In this document: piece after piece, positions 1 to 7,321 of the stretch
Numbering within the stretch: position 1 is the first letter of the stretch
How the letters are laid out: the number at the start of each line of letters is the position of its first letter
Assembly (NCBI GenBank): GCA_023255415.1
Contig: JALRIN010000028.1
Coordinates: forward strand, 1 to 39,151
Direction of reading: 5' to 3'
From: Cypionkella sp.
Lineage (GTDB): Bacteria > Pseudomonadota > Alphaproteobacteria > Rhodobacterales > Rhodobacteraceae
DNA length: 39,151 nt
Program-made: the position numbers and the translations under genes
Notes under the pieces: model-generated
Databases searched by the model: none
Told to the model about the DNA's origin: nothing
What the model saw: only the letters and a program-made list of their open reading frames with translations

Positions 1-132
1 CAAAAAGAACGCATCCTGCATCTTGCGGTGCAGCCAGATGATCCCGGTCAGCCCGCAAAACACCTCGCGCTGGCCGCGCTGTTTCAGCACCGGTGTGGCG
101 CTGCAGTCTGTGCTGGGCAGCGGCGCGTTCAT
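1..132 (-). CDS. bchN: BchN, light-independent protochlorophyllide reductase subunit N (N-terminal 44 codons only)
   Basis: Only the first 44 codons are present; the gene runs off the left edge of the window. BchN and BchB form the catalytic NB component of the dark-operative protochlorophyllide oxidoreductase, which works with BchL in bacteriochlorophyll synthesis. The reverse-strand translation from 132 contains REVFCGLTGIIWLHRKMQDA, the conserved BchN N-terminal stretch with the first Fe-S ligand cysteine and the IWLHRK segment. Its ATG overlaps the bchF stop (ATGA at 132-129), so the two are translationally coupled. The order bchF-bchN is the normal one in Rhodobacterales photosynthesis clusters. 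The identification comes from recalled family sequence. Confidence 0.9.
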   Translation of the reverse strand, partial: MNAPLPSTDCSATPVLKQRGQREVFCGLTGIIWLHRKMQDAFFL

Positions 133-617
133 GCCTGCACCATGGCATCAAGCCGCGCCATGCGCAGCTTCCACAGGAATTGCGCGGCGTTCACTGCATA
201 GGTGCAATAGGCAGTCAGCGCCAAGACCATCTCGCCAATCGGGCCTAAAAACCCTGTCCAAAGCGCTATCAAATAGGCAGTATGCAGGGCGATCACCGCA
301 AAGGAAATCATGTCTTCCCAGAAGAACGCCGGCGCCAGAAGATATTGACCAAATACGACTTTTTCCCAAATCGCGCCGGTGATCATGATCAGATAAAGCA
401 GGAATGTCTTGATCAGGATCGACACTGTTGCCGCCAGATAGCCCTGATCGGTGAAAAGATAGCGCAGCACCAAAACCACCGAGACCGCAAAAGCCAAAAA
501 CTGCACAGGTGCAAGCAGGCCCTGCACAAGGGTCCATTTTGTTGCATCGCGCCGCGCCCGCTCTTCTGCAGTGTAAAGCGGCTTTCGTGCCAGCCTCTGA
601 GAGCGATTCTGTGGCAT
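129..617 (-). CDS. bchF: BchF, 3-vinyl bacteriochlorophyllide hydratase
   Basis: BchF hydrates the C3 vinyl group of (bacterio)chlorophyllide intermediates on the way to bacteriochlorophyll a. The 162-residue protein is close to the usual family length. It shows the recalled BchF pattern: LYTAEERARRDATKW near residue 15, several membrane segments, then IWEKVVFGQYLLAPAFFWED and a C-terminal NAAQFLWKLRMARL. It is probably an integral membrane enzyme. The ATG at 617 is the first reasonable start and puts LYTAEERARR at the expected distance. The stop overlaps the bchN start. Upstream lies a region shared with ppaA that holds two PpsR-type palindromes, so repression by PpsR is likely. Confidence 0.93.
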   Translation of the reverse strand: MPQNRSQRLARKPLYTAEERARRDATKWTLVQGLLAPVQFLAFAVSVVLVLRYLFTDQGYLAATVSILIKTFLLYLIMITGAIWEKVVFGQYLLAPAFFWEDMISFAVIALHTAYLIALWTGFLGPIGEMVLALTAYCTYAVNAAQFLWKLRMARLDAMVQA

Positions 618-673
618 GATCAGACTTTCCGAAGGCGTTTGTTAAGCTGAACTTAACGCTCCGATTCTGAATG

Positions 674-691
674 TGTCAATTAAAACTTACA
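674..691. promoter_or_regulatory. PpsR/CrtJ-type operator 1 in the bchF-ppaA divergent promoter
   Basis: TGTCAATTAAAACTTACA matches the TGT-N12-ACA palindrome bound by PpsR/CrtJ. It lies 57 bp upstream of the bchF start. A further TTGACA half-site follows at 701-706. No binding data exist for this site; the call rests on the motif and the adjacent ppsR gene. Confidence 0.7.
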
Positions 692-817
692 CAGTTTTGA
701 TTGACACCCGCTGCATCCCTTCGAGGCTGCTTGAAAAGTTTTGCAACAGAAAATTCAGGTATTCTTATTAAATTCCAGAGCCTTGTAAAATATAAGGTAA
801 GCGCTTATAGTTCAAAC

Positions 818-835
818 TGTCAATTTTCTTTGACA
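818..835. promoter_or_regulatory. PpsR/CrtJ-type operator 2 in the bchF-ppaA divergent promoter
   Basis: TGTCAATTTTCTTTGACA is a full match to the extended PpsR consensus TGTcaN8tgACA. It begins 144 bp from the start of operator 1 and ends 101 bp before the ppaA ATG. Two distant palindromes in one divergent region fit cooperative PpsR binding and possible autoregulation of the ppaA-ppsR operon. Confidence 0.78.
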
Positions 836-936
836 AAACAATACACCTATCAGAAGGTTAGCCTTAGGGATGCCCCCGATCGTGCTTACAGAGATTTGCT
901 GCGGTTGTGTGGGGAGCTTTGTGGAGGGCTCTTCGG

Positions 937-1728
937 ATGCAGGCTTTTCAGTCGCGCGATCAAGTGCAGACGGCGAGCCAGGACGGCGGCGCGGTTTCGT
1001 TTTTTGCGTCGCAGGTGGTGTCGCTTTTGGCCAACCGCAACGCGCGCACGGTGTCAGAGCTGCGCGAGCCGGTGGTAGCGGGCTTGGTTGCGGCCTCGAC
1101 ATCGGGCAGCAAGGACGCCTTTGTCAGCCTTTTGGCCGAAGTGCGGCGCACACGGATCACATTGGCGGCGCTGGCCGACATCTATATTCCCGAAGCTGCG
1201 CGGCGGATGGGCGAGGCTTGGCAAGAAGATCGGATGTCTTGGATGGATGTCTCGATCGGGGTCGGGCGGATGCAAAGCCTGCTGCGCGAGATCGGCACGG
1301 CATGGGTTGCCGACCAGGCCGGCGATGCGGGGCATGGCACAGTGCTGTTGCTGGTTACAGAGCGCGAACAGCACACCTTGGGCCCAATGGTTTTGATGGG
1401 GCAGTTGCGCCGCTATGGCGTTTCGGTCTGCCTGCGGATTGCGCCGACCTATACCGAGTTGAGCACTTTGTTAGCAGCAAGACAGTTCGACGGGATTTTG
1501 ATTTCGTTGTCCACCAAGGACAAGTTGGAACCCGTTGCAAAAACTGTGGAATTTCTTAAAACTCTTACGAGCAATCCGTGCCCGATTATCGTGGGTGGGG
1601 CGGTCATGTCAAAGGTGGAGGATCTGGCAACACATACAGGTGCTGATTATTCAACCAATGATATCGGCGCGGCTCTTGAGGTGATTGGCCTTAAGTTCGA
1701 CGCCTCCTGCGTGCTTCGGCGCGCGTAA
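937..1728 (+). CDS. ppaA: PpaA/AerR, cobalamin-binding antirepressor of PpsR
   Basis: This family binds cobalamin and counteracts the repressor PpsR/CrtJ, linking B12 and light to photosynthesis gene expression. The 263-residue product has a helical N-terminal half containing AWQEDRMSWMDVSIG (about 94-108). A Rossmann-like B12-binding half follows, with EREQHTLG (142-149); His146 is the likely lower cobalamin ligand by analogy with AerR. I chose the ATG at 937 because GGAGGG lies at 922-927. A GTG at 907 in the same frame would add ten residues and could give a long form, as reported for AerR in Rhodobacter capsulatus. It is followed after 37 bp by ppsR, so the two are probably co-transcribed. 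Confidence 0.88.
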   Translation: MQAFQSRDQVQTASQDGGAVSFFASQVVSLLANRNARTVSELREPVVAGLVAASTSGSKDAFVSLLAEVRRTRITLAALADIYIPEAARRMGEAWQEDRMSWMDVSIGVGRMQSLLREIGTAWVADQAGDAGHGTVLLLVTEREQHTLGPMVLMGQLRRYGVSVCLRIAPTYTELSTLLAARQFDGILISLSTKDKLEPVAKTVEFLKTLTSNPCPIIVGGAVMSKVEDLATHTGADYSTNDIGAALEVIGLKFDASCVLRRA

Positions 1729-1765
1729 CATACCGCTGTCCCGATCGGACGGGTGGGCGGCAAAA

Positions 1766-3196
1766 ATGGCGAAAAAACACGTGAAGACGGATACAGAAGA
1801 CTTTTTTGGCACGCAAACGCTGCCCCTGATCGACCCAGCGCAGCTGCACGAGATCGTGTCGACGGTGGCGGATTTGTCGGTGATTGTCGCGGCTGATGGC
1901 CGCGTGCGCGCCGTTATGGTCAATCCGCATCACGCGGCTTTTGGTCAGTTGGAAGATTGGGTGGGCAAGCCGTTTGACGATTGTGTAGCCGAAGAAAGCC
2001 GCGAAAAATTTGCCCGCAGGATGAAGGCGATCGCAGCGCCGGGGGCGAAATCTCTGGTGGTCGAGGTCAACCATGCAGGTCATGCGATGTGGGAATTTCC
2101 CATCCGCTATACCATGCACCGCATGGCACAGGACAATTCGATCCTGATGCTGGGCCGCGACATGCGCCCGATTGCCGAAATGCAGCAACAACTTGTGCTG
2201 GCACAAATCGCGCTAGAGCGCGATTACGAGGCGCAGCGCGAGATGGACACCCGTTACCGCGTGCTGATGGAAGCGACGCGCGATGCGATGATCTTGCTGG
2301 CGATGAACACCGGGCGCATTGTCGATTTGAACGCCGCAGCGGCGCTTATGCTGGGCGCGCCGCGCCAAGATCTGGCAGGCAGTTCGATTGCGCAGGAATT
2401 TGACGGCAGGCGTCGTGGCGAGTTTTTGGAAAACCTGTCCAGCATCGCCTCGTCTGATAGCGTCAGCCCGGTGGAGTTGGTGGCGCGCCGTTCGCAGCGC
2501 AAGCTGCGCGTGGTGCCTAAACTGTTCCGTGCGGCAGGCGAGCGATTTATGCTCTGCCGTCTGGAAGCCCCCGATGAGGTCACCGCCGCAATCAGCGAGG
2601 TGAGTGATAATCTTGAACGGCTTTATCACGAAGGCGTGGATGCCATTGTTTTCCTTGATCAAGACGGGCTGATTACCTTTGGAAATGACGCCTTTATGAA
2701 GCTGACCGACAGCGCCTATTTGACCAATGTGCGCGGCCGGTCTTTGGCCGATTTTCTGGTGCGGGGCGTGGTGGATCTGCGGGTGATCTTGGACAACGCG
2801 CGCCGCTCGCGGCATTTGCGGCTGTATTCGACCAAGCTGATGAATGAATTCAACGGCCAGATCTCGGTCGAGATTTCGGTGACGCATCTGAACGACCGCC
2901 CGGTGCCGGGCTTTGCGTTGGTGATCCGCGATGCCAGCCGCAGCGATCTGCTGCGCCGGCCCGGCATGACCACTGGCGAAGACGGCATGCGCAGCGTGAT
3001 GGAATTGGTCGGATCGTCCAGCCTAAAAGACATCGTGTCAGAAACCACCGATGTGGTGGAAAAGATGTGTATTCAGACCGCGGTCGATTTGACCCGCAAC
3101 AATCGGTTGGCTGCCGCAGAAATGCTGGGCCTGTCGCGGCAATCGCTTTATGTCAAACTGCGCAAATTTGGCTTGCTGGAGAAGGGCGACGAGTAG
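1766..3196 (+). CDS. ppsR: PpsR/CrtJ, redox-responsive photosynthesis repressor
   Basis: PpsR represses bch, crt and puc genes under oxygen. From the ATG at 1766 the protein is 476 residues, near the usual 460-470. It has an N-terminal region, two PAS-like domains (about 160-265 and 280-395) and a C-terminal Fis-type helix-turn-helix (RNNRLAAAEMLGLSRQSLYV, about 444-463). Cys435 sits just before the HTH (EKMCIQTA) and Cys264 sits in FMLCRLEAP; these look like the two redox-active cysteines of the family. An upstream start at 1685 is open but would overlap ppaA by 44 bp and add a non-conserved leader. Its likely targets are the palindromes beside bchF, ppaA and bchG. Confidence 0.93.
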   Translation: MAKKHVKTDTEDFFGTQTLPLIDPAQLHEIVSTVADLSVIVAADGRVRAVMVNPHHAAFGQLEDWVGKPFDDCVAEESREKFARRMKAIAAPGAKSLVVEVNHAGHAMWEFPIRYTMHRMAQDNSILMLGRDMRPIAEMQQQLVLAQIALERDYEAQREMDTRYRVLMEATRDAMILLAMNTGRIVDLNAAAALMLGAPRQDLAGSSIAQEFDGRRRGEFLENLSSIASSDSVSPVELVARRSQRKLRVVPKLFRAAGERFMLCRLEAPDEVTAAISEVSDNLERLYHEGVDAIVFLDQDGLITFGNDAFMKLTDSAYLTNVRGRSLADFLVRGVVDLRVILDNARRSRHLRLYSTKLMNEFNGQISVEISVTHLNDRPVPGFALVIRDASRSDLLRRPGMTTGEDGMRSVMELVGSSSLKDIVSETTDVVEKMCIQTAVDLTRNNRLAAAEMLGLSRQSLYVKLRKFGLLEKGDE

Positions 3197-3311
3197 CCCA
3201 GCTTTTCGCGCCGCCAAAGCCGTCCTGATAGGGGCGTCTTTCTGCGTTTAAACAGGCGCTTATCGGTTGATTTTCGCTGTTGCTGGCCTGTGACGCCCGC
3301 TGCGGCATTTC

Positions 3312-3329
3312 TGTCCGTTTGATTTTACA
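3312..3329. promoter_or_regulatory. PpsR-type operator upstream of bchG (site 1)
   Basis: TGTCCGTTTGATTTTACA matches TGT-N12-ACA. It lies 43 bp before the bchG ATG in the 176-bp gap between ppsR and bchG. Confidence 0.6.
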
Positions 3330-3353
3330 CTCTGTGCTTGCCCGACTCGAAAA

Positions 3354-3371
3354 TGTAAGGCAAAGTTGACA
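3354..3371. promoter_or_regulatory. PpsR-type operator abutting the bchG start codon (site 2)
   Basis: TGTAAGGCAAAGTTGACA matches TGT-N12-gACA and ends one base before the bchG ATG at 3373. It would overlap the ribosome-binding region of the transcript. Confidence 0.62.
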
Positions 3372-3372
3372 G

Positions 3373-4281
3373 ATGACTGTATCATCCAACTTACATATCC
3401 CCGCCCGTCCGCAGCCCAAAGCCATGTTGGAGCTGATAAAGCCGATCACCTGGTTTCCGCCGATGTGGGCCTATCTTTGCGGCATCGCTTCGGTTGGTGT
3501 CTCGCCTTGGGGCGCTTGGCCTTTGGTGCTTTTGGGGGTGATTTTGGCGGGGCCGGTGGTTTGCGGGATGTCGCAGGCGGCCAATGATTGGTGCGACCGC
3601 CATGTCGACGCGGTGAACGAGCCGCAGCGGCCGATCCCATCAGGGCGGATTCCGGGGCGCTGGGGGCTTTGGATTGCGCTGGCAATGTCGGGGCTGTCTT
3701 TGGTCTTGGGCTGGTTTTTGGGGCCTTGGGGCTTTGCTGCGACCGGCGTCGGTGTGCTGGCGGCTTGGGCCTATTCGGCCGAGCCGGTGCGGCTGAAGCG
3801 GTCGGGCTGGTGGGGGCCGGGGCTGGTTGGCCTGTGCTACGAGGGGCTGCCGTGGTTCACGGGGGCTGCCGTGCTGTCACAAGGCCTGCCGCATTTTCCG
3901 GTGGTGACCATGGCGCTGCTTTACGCCTTTGGCGCACATGGCATCATGACACTGAATGATTTCAAAGCCCTAGAGGGTGACAAGCTGCACGGTGTGCGCT
4001 CGCTGCCTGTAACCCTGGGCCCTGATGTTGCGGCCAAGGTCGCCTGCACGGTGATGGTTTTGGCGCAGGCCTTGGTGATTGTGATGCTGCTGATTTGGGG
4101 GCGGCCGTGGCACGCTTTGGCGGTGACACTGCTGCTTGCGCTGCAAATCTGGGCGATGCGCACGTTGCTGTCTGACCCCAAGGGCCGTGCGCCTTGGTAT
4201 CAGGCCACCGGCATCGGCCTTTATGTCAGCGGCATGATGATCACCGCTTTTGCGCTGCGCAGCCTGGAGGCTTTGCCATGA
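3373..4281 (+). CDS. bchG: BchG, bacteriochlorophyll a synthase
   Basis: BchG attaches the geranylgeranyl or phytyl tail to bacteriochlorophyllide a. It is a UbiA-family membrane prenyltransferase. The 302-residue protein has LELIKPITWFPPMWAY near residue 20 and the prenyl-diphosphate-binding motif NDWCDRHVDAVNEPQRPIPSG (first motif NDxxDxxxD, about 71-91). A second Asp-rich site, NDFKALEGD, lies near residues 195-203, within about eight to nine transmembrane helices. The N-terminal residues before LELIKPITW align with Rhodobacter BchG as I recall it, which supports the start at 3373. It overlaps the next gene by ATGA and opens the operon bchG-pucC-like-bchP-idi-bciA. Confidence 0.95.
   Translation: MTVSSNLHIPARPQPKAMLELIKPITWFPPMWAYLCGIASVGVSPWGAWPLVLLGVILAGPVVCGMSQAANDWCDRHVDAVNEPQRPIPSGRIPGRWGLWIALAMSGLSLVLGWFLGPWGFAATGVGVLAAWAYSAEPVRLKRSGWWGPGLVGLCYEGLPWFTGAAVLSQGLPHFPVVTMALLYAFGAHGIMTLNDFKALEGDKLHGVRSLPVTLGPDVAAKVACTVMVLAQALVIVMLLIWGRPWHALAVTLLLALQIWAMRTLLSDPKGRAPWYQATGIGLYVSGMMITAFALRSLEALP
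3378..3395. promoter_or_regulatory. PpsR-type operator inside the first codons of bchG (site 3)
   Basis: TGTATCATCCAACTTACA matches TGT-N12-ACA and lies within bchG codons 2-8. It is separated by six bases from site 2, close to the short spacing used for cooperative PpsR binding at some promoters. Three matches in 84 bp are unlikely by chance. Confidence 0.55.
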
Positions 4282-5576
4282 CCTATCTGTCTTGGGTGTC
4301 GATTTTTCGGTTGGGGGCAGTGCAGCTGTGCCTTGGCGCGATCGTGGTGATTTGCACCTCGACGCTGAACCGGCTGATGGTGGTCGAGGCGGCCTTGCCA
4401 GCCCTGCTGCCGGGGCTCTTGGTGGGCTTGCATTACGCGGTGCAGATCACGCGGCCAACTTGGGGCTACCGGTCTGACACCGGCGGCAATCGCACGCGGT
4501 TTATCATTCTGGGCATGGCTGCGCTGGGGCTGGGCGGATTTCTGGCGGCCTTGGGATTTGTGCTGATGGCGCAAAGCTTTGTCGCGGGGCTGGCGCTGTC
4601 GATCCTGGCTTATGCTTTGATTGGGGCGGGGGTGGGGGCCTCTGGCACTTCGCTTTTGGCGCTGCTGGCCACGGTCACGCATCCGCGGCGGCGGGCTGCG
4701 GCGGCGACGATCACCTGGCTGATGATGATCTTTGGCATTGCGGTGACGGCCACGGTGGTGGGCAAGGCGCTGGATCCCTATTCGCCCGAGCGGCTGCTGC
4801 GTGTGGTGGGCATCGTGGGGCTGGTGGCGCTGACGCTGACCACGCTGGCGGTCTGGGGCATCGAGGCGCGCCACGCGGGGCCTGTTGAGCCTGCCGCCAA
4901 ACCGCTGCCCTTTCGCGAAGGTCTGGCCGAGATCTGGGCCGAGCGGCGGGCGCGCAATTTCACCCTGTTCATCTTTTTGTCGATGGTCGCCTATTTCATG
5001 CAAGAGCTGATCCTAGAGCCCTATGCCGGTCTGGTGTTCGACTTCTCACCCGGGCAATCGACGCAGCTTTCGGGCGCGCAAAATGGTGGCGTGTTTGTCG
5101 GCATGCTGACAGTGGGGATTGCTGCAACCGGTTTGCGGATCGGGTCGCTGCGGGCTTGGGTGATGGCGGGCTGTGCGGGGTCGGCGCTGGCTCTGCTGGC
5201 GCTTGCGATGGCGGGGCAAATGGCGGCGGGGGCGGCGCTTATCCATCCCGCGACCGTGGCACTTGGGCTGTTTAACGGCATGTTTGCTGTCGCGGCGATT
5301 GGGTCGATGATGGCGCTGGCGGGGCAAGGCCGCGAGGCGCGCGAGGGCACACGGATGGGGCTTTGGGGGGCCGCGCAAGCGATTGCGGCAGGGCTTGGCG
5401 GAATATTGGGCGCAGGGGCTGTTGATCTGGCACGCGCGCTGATGGGCAATGCTTCGGCCTTTGGGCTGGTGTTTGTGGCAGAGGCTGGGTTGTTTTTGGC
5501 GGCCGCCGTGATGGCGGCCCGGGTCATCGAAGCGCGGCAAGACAGCGCTCTGCAGGCGATGGTAGCGGGAGAATGA
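4278..5576 (+). CDS. PucC/LhaA-family major facilitator, the bchG-bchP-linked member
   Basis: This family of twelve-helix membrane proteins (PucC, LhaA and the gene often called bch2 or orf428 between bchG and bchP) helps assemble light-harvesting complexes or deliver bacteriochlorophyll to them. The 432-residue protein has the family signatures FRLGAVQLCLGAIVVICTST with LNRLMVVEAALPALLPG after it, then the loop HYAVQITRPTWGYRSDTGGN (about 53-72). GASGTSLLALLA follows, with GVGAS before it, and a YAGLVFDFSPGQSTQLSG segment lies in the second half. The start at 4278 overlaps the bchG stop (ATGA), and its own stop overlaps bchP in the same way. It is co-translated with its neighbours; its exact substrate is not known from sequence. 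Confidence 0.88.
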   Translation: MTYLSWVSIFRLGAVQLCLGAIVVICTSTLNRLMVVEAALPALLPGLLVGLHYAVQITRPTWGYRSDTGGNRTRFIILGMAALGLGGFLAALGFVLMAQSFVAGLALSILAYALIGAGVGASGTSLLALLATVTHPRRRAAAATITWLMMIFGIAVTATVVGKALDPYSPERLLRVVGIVGLVALTLTTLAVWGIEARHAGPVEPAAKPLPFREGLAEIWAERRARNFTLFIFLSMVAYFMQELILEPYAGLVFDFSPGQSTQLSGAQNGGVFVGMLTVGIAATGLRIGSLRAWVMAGCAGSALALLALAMAGQMAAGAALIHPATVALGLFNGMFAVAAIGSMMALAGQGREAREGTRMGLWGAAQAIAAGLGGILGAGAVDLARALMGNASAFGLVFVAEAGLFLAAAVMAARVIEARQDSALQAMVAGE

Positions 5577-6757
5577 AGATGTTTGATGTCGTGGTCATCG
5601 GTGGCGGTCCTTCGGGGGCGACGGCTGCGAATGATTTGGCCCGCGCGGGCTGCAATGTGGCTTTTCTGGACAGGGCAGGGCGGATCAAGCCCTGTGGCGG
5701 TGCCATTCCGCCGCGGCTGATCGAAGATTTCTCGATCCCCGACAGCCAGTTGGTCGCCCATATTCAGACCGCGCGCATGGTTTCACCCACGGGCCGCTCG
5801 GTGGATATTCCGATCGAGAACGGCTTTGTCGGCATGGTCGACCGCGAGCATTTTGACGAGTTTTTGCGCGCAAGGGCGGTGTCTAATGGCGCAAGCCGTG
5901 TCACCGGCACCTATTTGCGCATCGAACGTGAAGCGGCGGCGACCCATGTGATCTACCGCGACAAGGCCACGGGGGCCGAGATGCGGCTGACCACGCGGCT
6001 GGTGATCGGGGCGGATGGCGCGCGCTCGGTTGTGGCCAAGACCGAAGTGCCTGGCGGCGACCGCATTCCCTATGTCATTGCCTATCACGAGATCCTGAAA
6101 GCGCCGCCGAAAAGTGCGGCCTATGATCCGATCCGCTGCGATGTGATCTATGATGGCCGCATCAGCCCTGATTTTTATGGCTGGGTGTTTCCGCATGGCG
6201 ATCAGGTCAGCGTTGGCATGGGCACCGGGCTTGAGGGGGTGGATCTGAAACATGCCACCGCCGATTTGCGCGCGGCTTCGGGTTTAAGTGATTGCGAGAC
6301 CATCCGGCGCGAGGGCGCGCCAATTCCGCTGCGCCCGATGGATCGCTGGGACAATGGCCGCGATCTGGTCTTGGCGGGTGATGCCGCGGGGGTGGTGGCG
6401 CCCTCATCCGGTGAGGGGATCTACTATGCGATGGCGGGTGGGCGGGCAGCGGCCACGGCGGCGCAGGCGACGCTTGCCACCGGGCGGGCGTCAAAACTGC
6501 GCTTGGCGCGCAAGATGTTCATGAAGGAACATGGCACGGTGTTCAAAGTGCTGCGCTCGATGCAGGATGCCTATTACCAATCGGACGAGCGGCGCGAGCG
6601 CTTTGTCAGCCTGTGTCACGATGTCGATGTGCAAAAACTGACCTTCGAGGCCTATATGAACAAGAAACTGGTCAATGCCCGCCCCTTGGCGCATCTTAAG
6701 ATTGGCGTTAAGAATGTGCGGCATTTGTTGGGCTGGGTCGCGCCCGAACACGTTTAA
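5573..6757 (+). CDS. bchP: BchP, geranylgeranyl bacteriochlorophyll reductase
   Basis: BchP reduces three double bonds of the geranylgeranyl tail to give phytyl. It is a flavoprotein of the ChlP/BchP branch. The 394-residue protein begins with the FAD-binding motif GGGPSGATAANDLARAG (10-26), followed by KPCGGAIPP, typical of the family. The second FAD contact LVLAGDAAGVVAPSSGEGIY lies near residue 265. The length is that of characterised BchP proteins. The ATG at 5573 overlaps the upstream stop (ATGA), and idi follows after 24 bp. Confidence 0.95.
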   Translation: MKMFDVVVIGGGPSGATAANDLARAGCNVAFLDRAGRIKPCGGAIPPRLIEDFSIPDSQLVAHIQTARMVSPTGRSVDIPIENGFVGMVDREHFDEFLRARAVSNGASRVTGTYLRIEREAAATHVIYRDKATGAEMRLTTRLVIGADGARSVVAKTEVPGGDRIPYVIAYHEILKAPPKSAAYDPIRCDVIYDGRISPDFYGWVFPHGDQVSVGMGTGLEGVDLKHATADLRAASGLSDCETIRREGAPIPLRPMDRWDNGRDLVLAGDAAGVVAPSSGEGIYYAMAGGRAAATAAQATLATGRASKLRLARKMFMKEHGTVFKVLRSMQDAYYQSDERRERFVSLCHDVDVQKLTFEAYMNKKLVNARPLAHLKIGVKNVRHLLGWVAPEHV

Positions 6758-6781
6758 GCCGCCACTGTCACCGGAGCGAAG

Positions 6782-7321
6782 ATGCAAGAGATGATCCCTG
6801 CCTATGTCGAGGATGTGTTAACGCCAGTGGAAAAGCTGGTGGTGCATCAGCGCGGGCTGCGGCATTTGGCGATTTCGGTCTTTGTGATGCGGGGTGATAA
6901 AACCCTGCTGCAACGCCGCGCTTTGGGCAAATATCACACGCCAGGGCTTTGGGCGAACAGCTGCTGCACCCATCCACGCTGGGGCGAGGCGCCCTTGGCC
7001 TGCGCCACGCGGCGCTTGCACGAGGAATTGGGCATCTCGGGGCTGGCATTGCAGCGCGCGGGTGGCACCGAATACCGCGCTGATGTCGGCGGTGGGCTGA
7101 TCGAACACGAGCTGGTGGATCTGTTTGTGGGCCAAGCGCCTGCTGATCTGCAGATCATCCCCAACCCTGACGAGGTGCTGGAAACCGCTTGGGTGTCCTT
7201 GCCGGATCTGGCGCAGCAGGTGCAGTCCGAGCCTGCGCGCTTTACGCCTTGGCTGCGGATCTATCTTGCCGATGGCTGGGGCCGCGTCGCCGAAACCCTG
7301 AGTGCCAATGCCCATGTCTAA
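6782..7321 (+). CDS. idi: Isopentenyl-diphosphate delta-isomerase, type I
   Basis: Idi interconverts isopentenyl and dimethylallyl diphosphate, feeding carotenoid and phytyl-tail synthesis. The 179-residue Nudix-type protein has the metal and catalytic pattern NSCCTHPRWGE (Cys62 is the likely catalytic cysteine), the Nudix-like RRLHEELGI (77-85) and GLIEHELVD, where Glu108 and Glu110 match the catalytic glutamates. GGAG at 6774-6777 precedes the ATG. idi is a common member of Rhodobacterales photosynthesis clusters. Its stop overlaps the start of bciA. Confidence 0.93.
   Translation: MQEMIPAYVEDVLTPVEKLVVHQRGLRHLAISVFVMRGDKTLLQRRALGKYHTPGLWANSCCTHPRWGEAPLACATRRLHEELGISGLALQRAGGTEYRADVGGGLIEHELVDLFVGQAPADLQIIPNPDEVLETAWVSLPDLAQQVQSEPARFTPWLRIYLADGWGRVAETLSANAHV

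Noticed and set aside
701..1559. Plus-strand open frames at 701-1078 and 870-1559 overlapping ppaA
   Set aside because: They are out-of-frame with ppaA, rich in Arg/Gly and lack a ribosome-binding site; ppaA in the 937 frame has clear family motifs.
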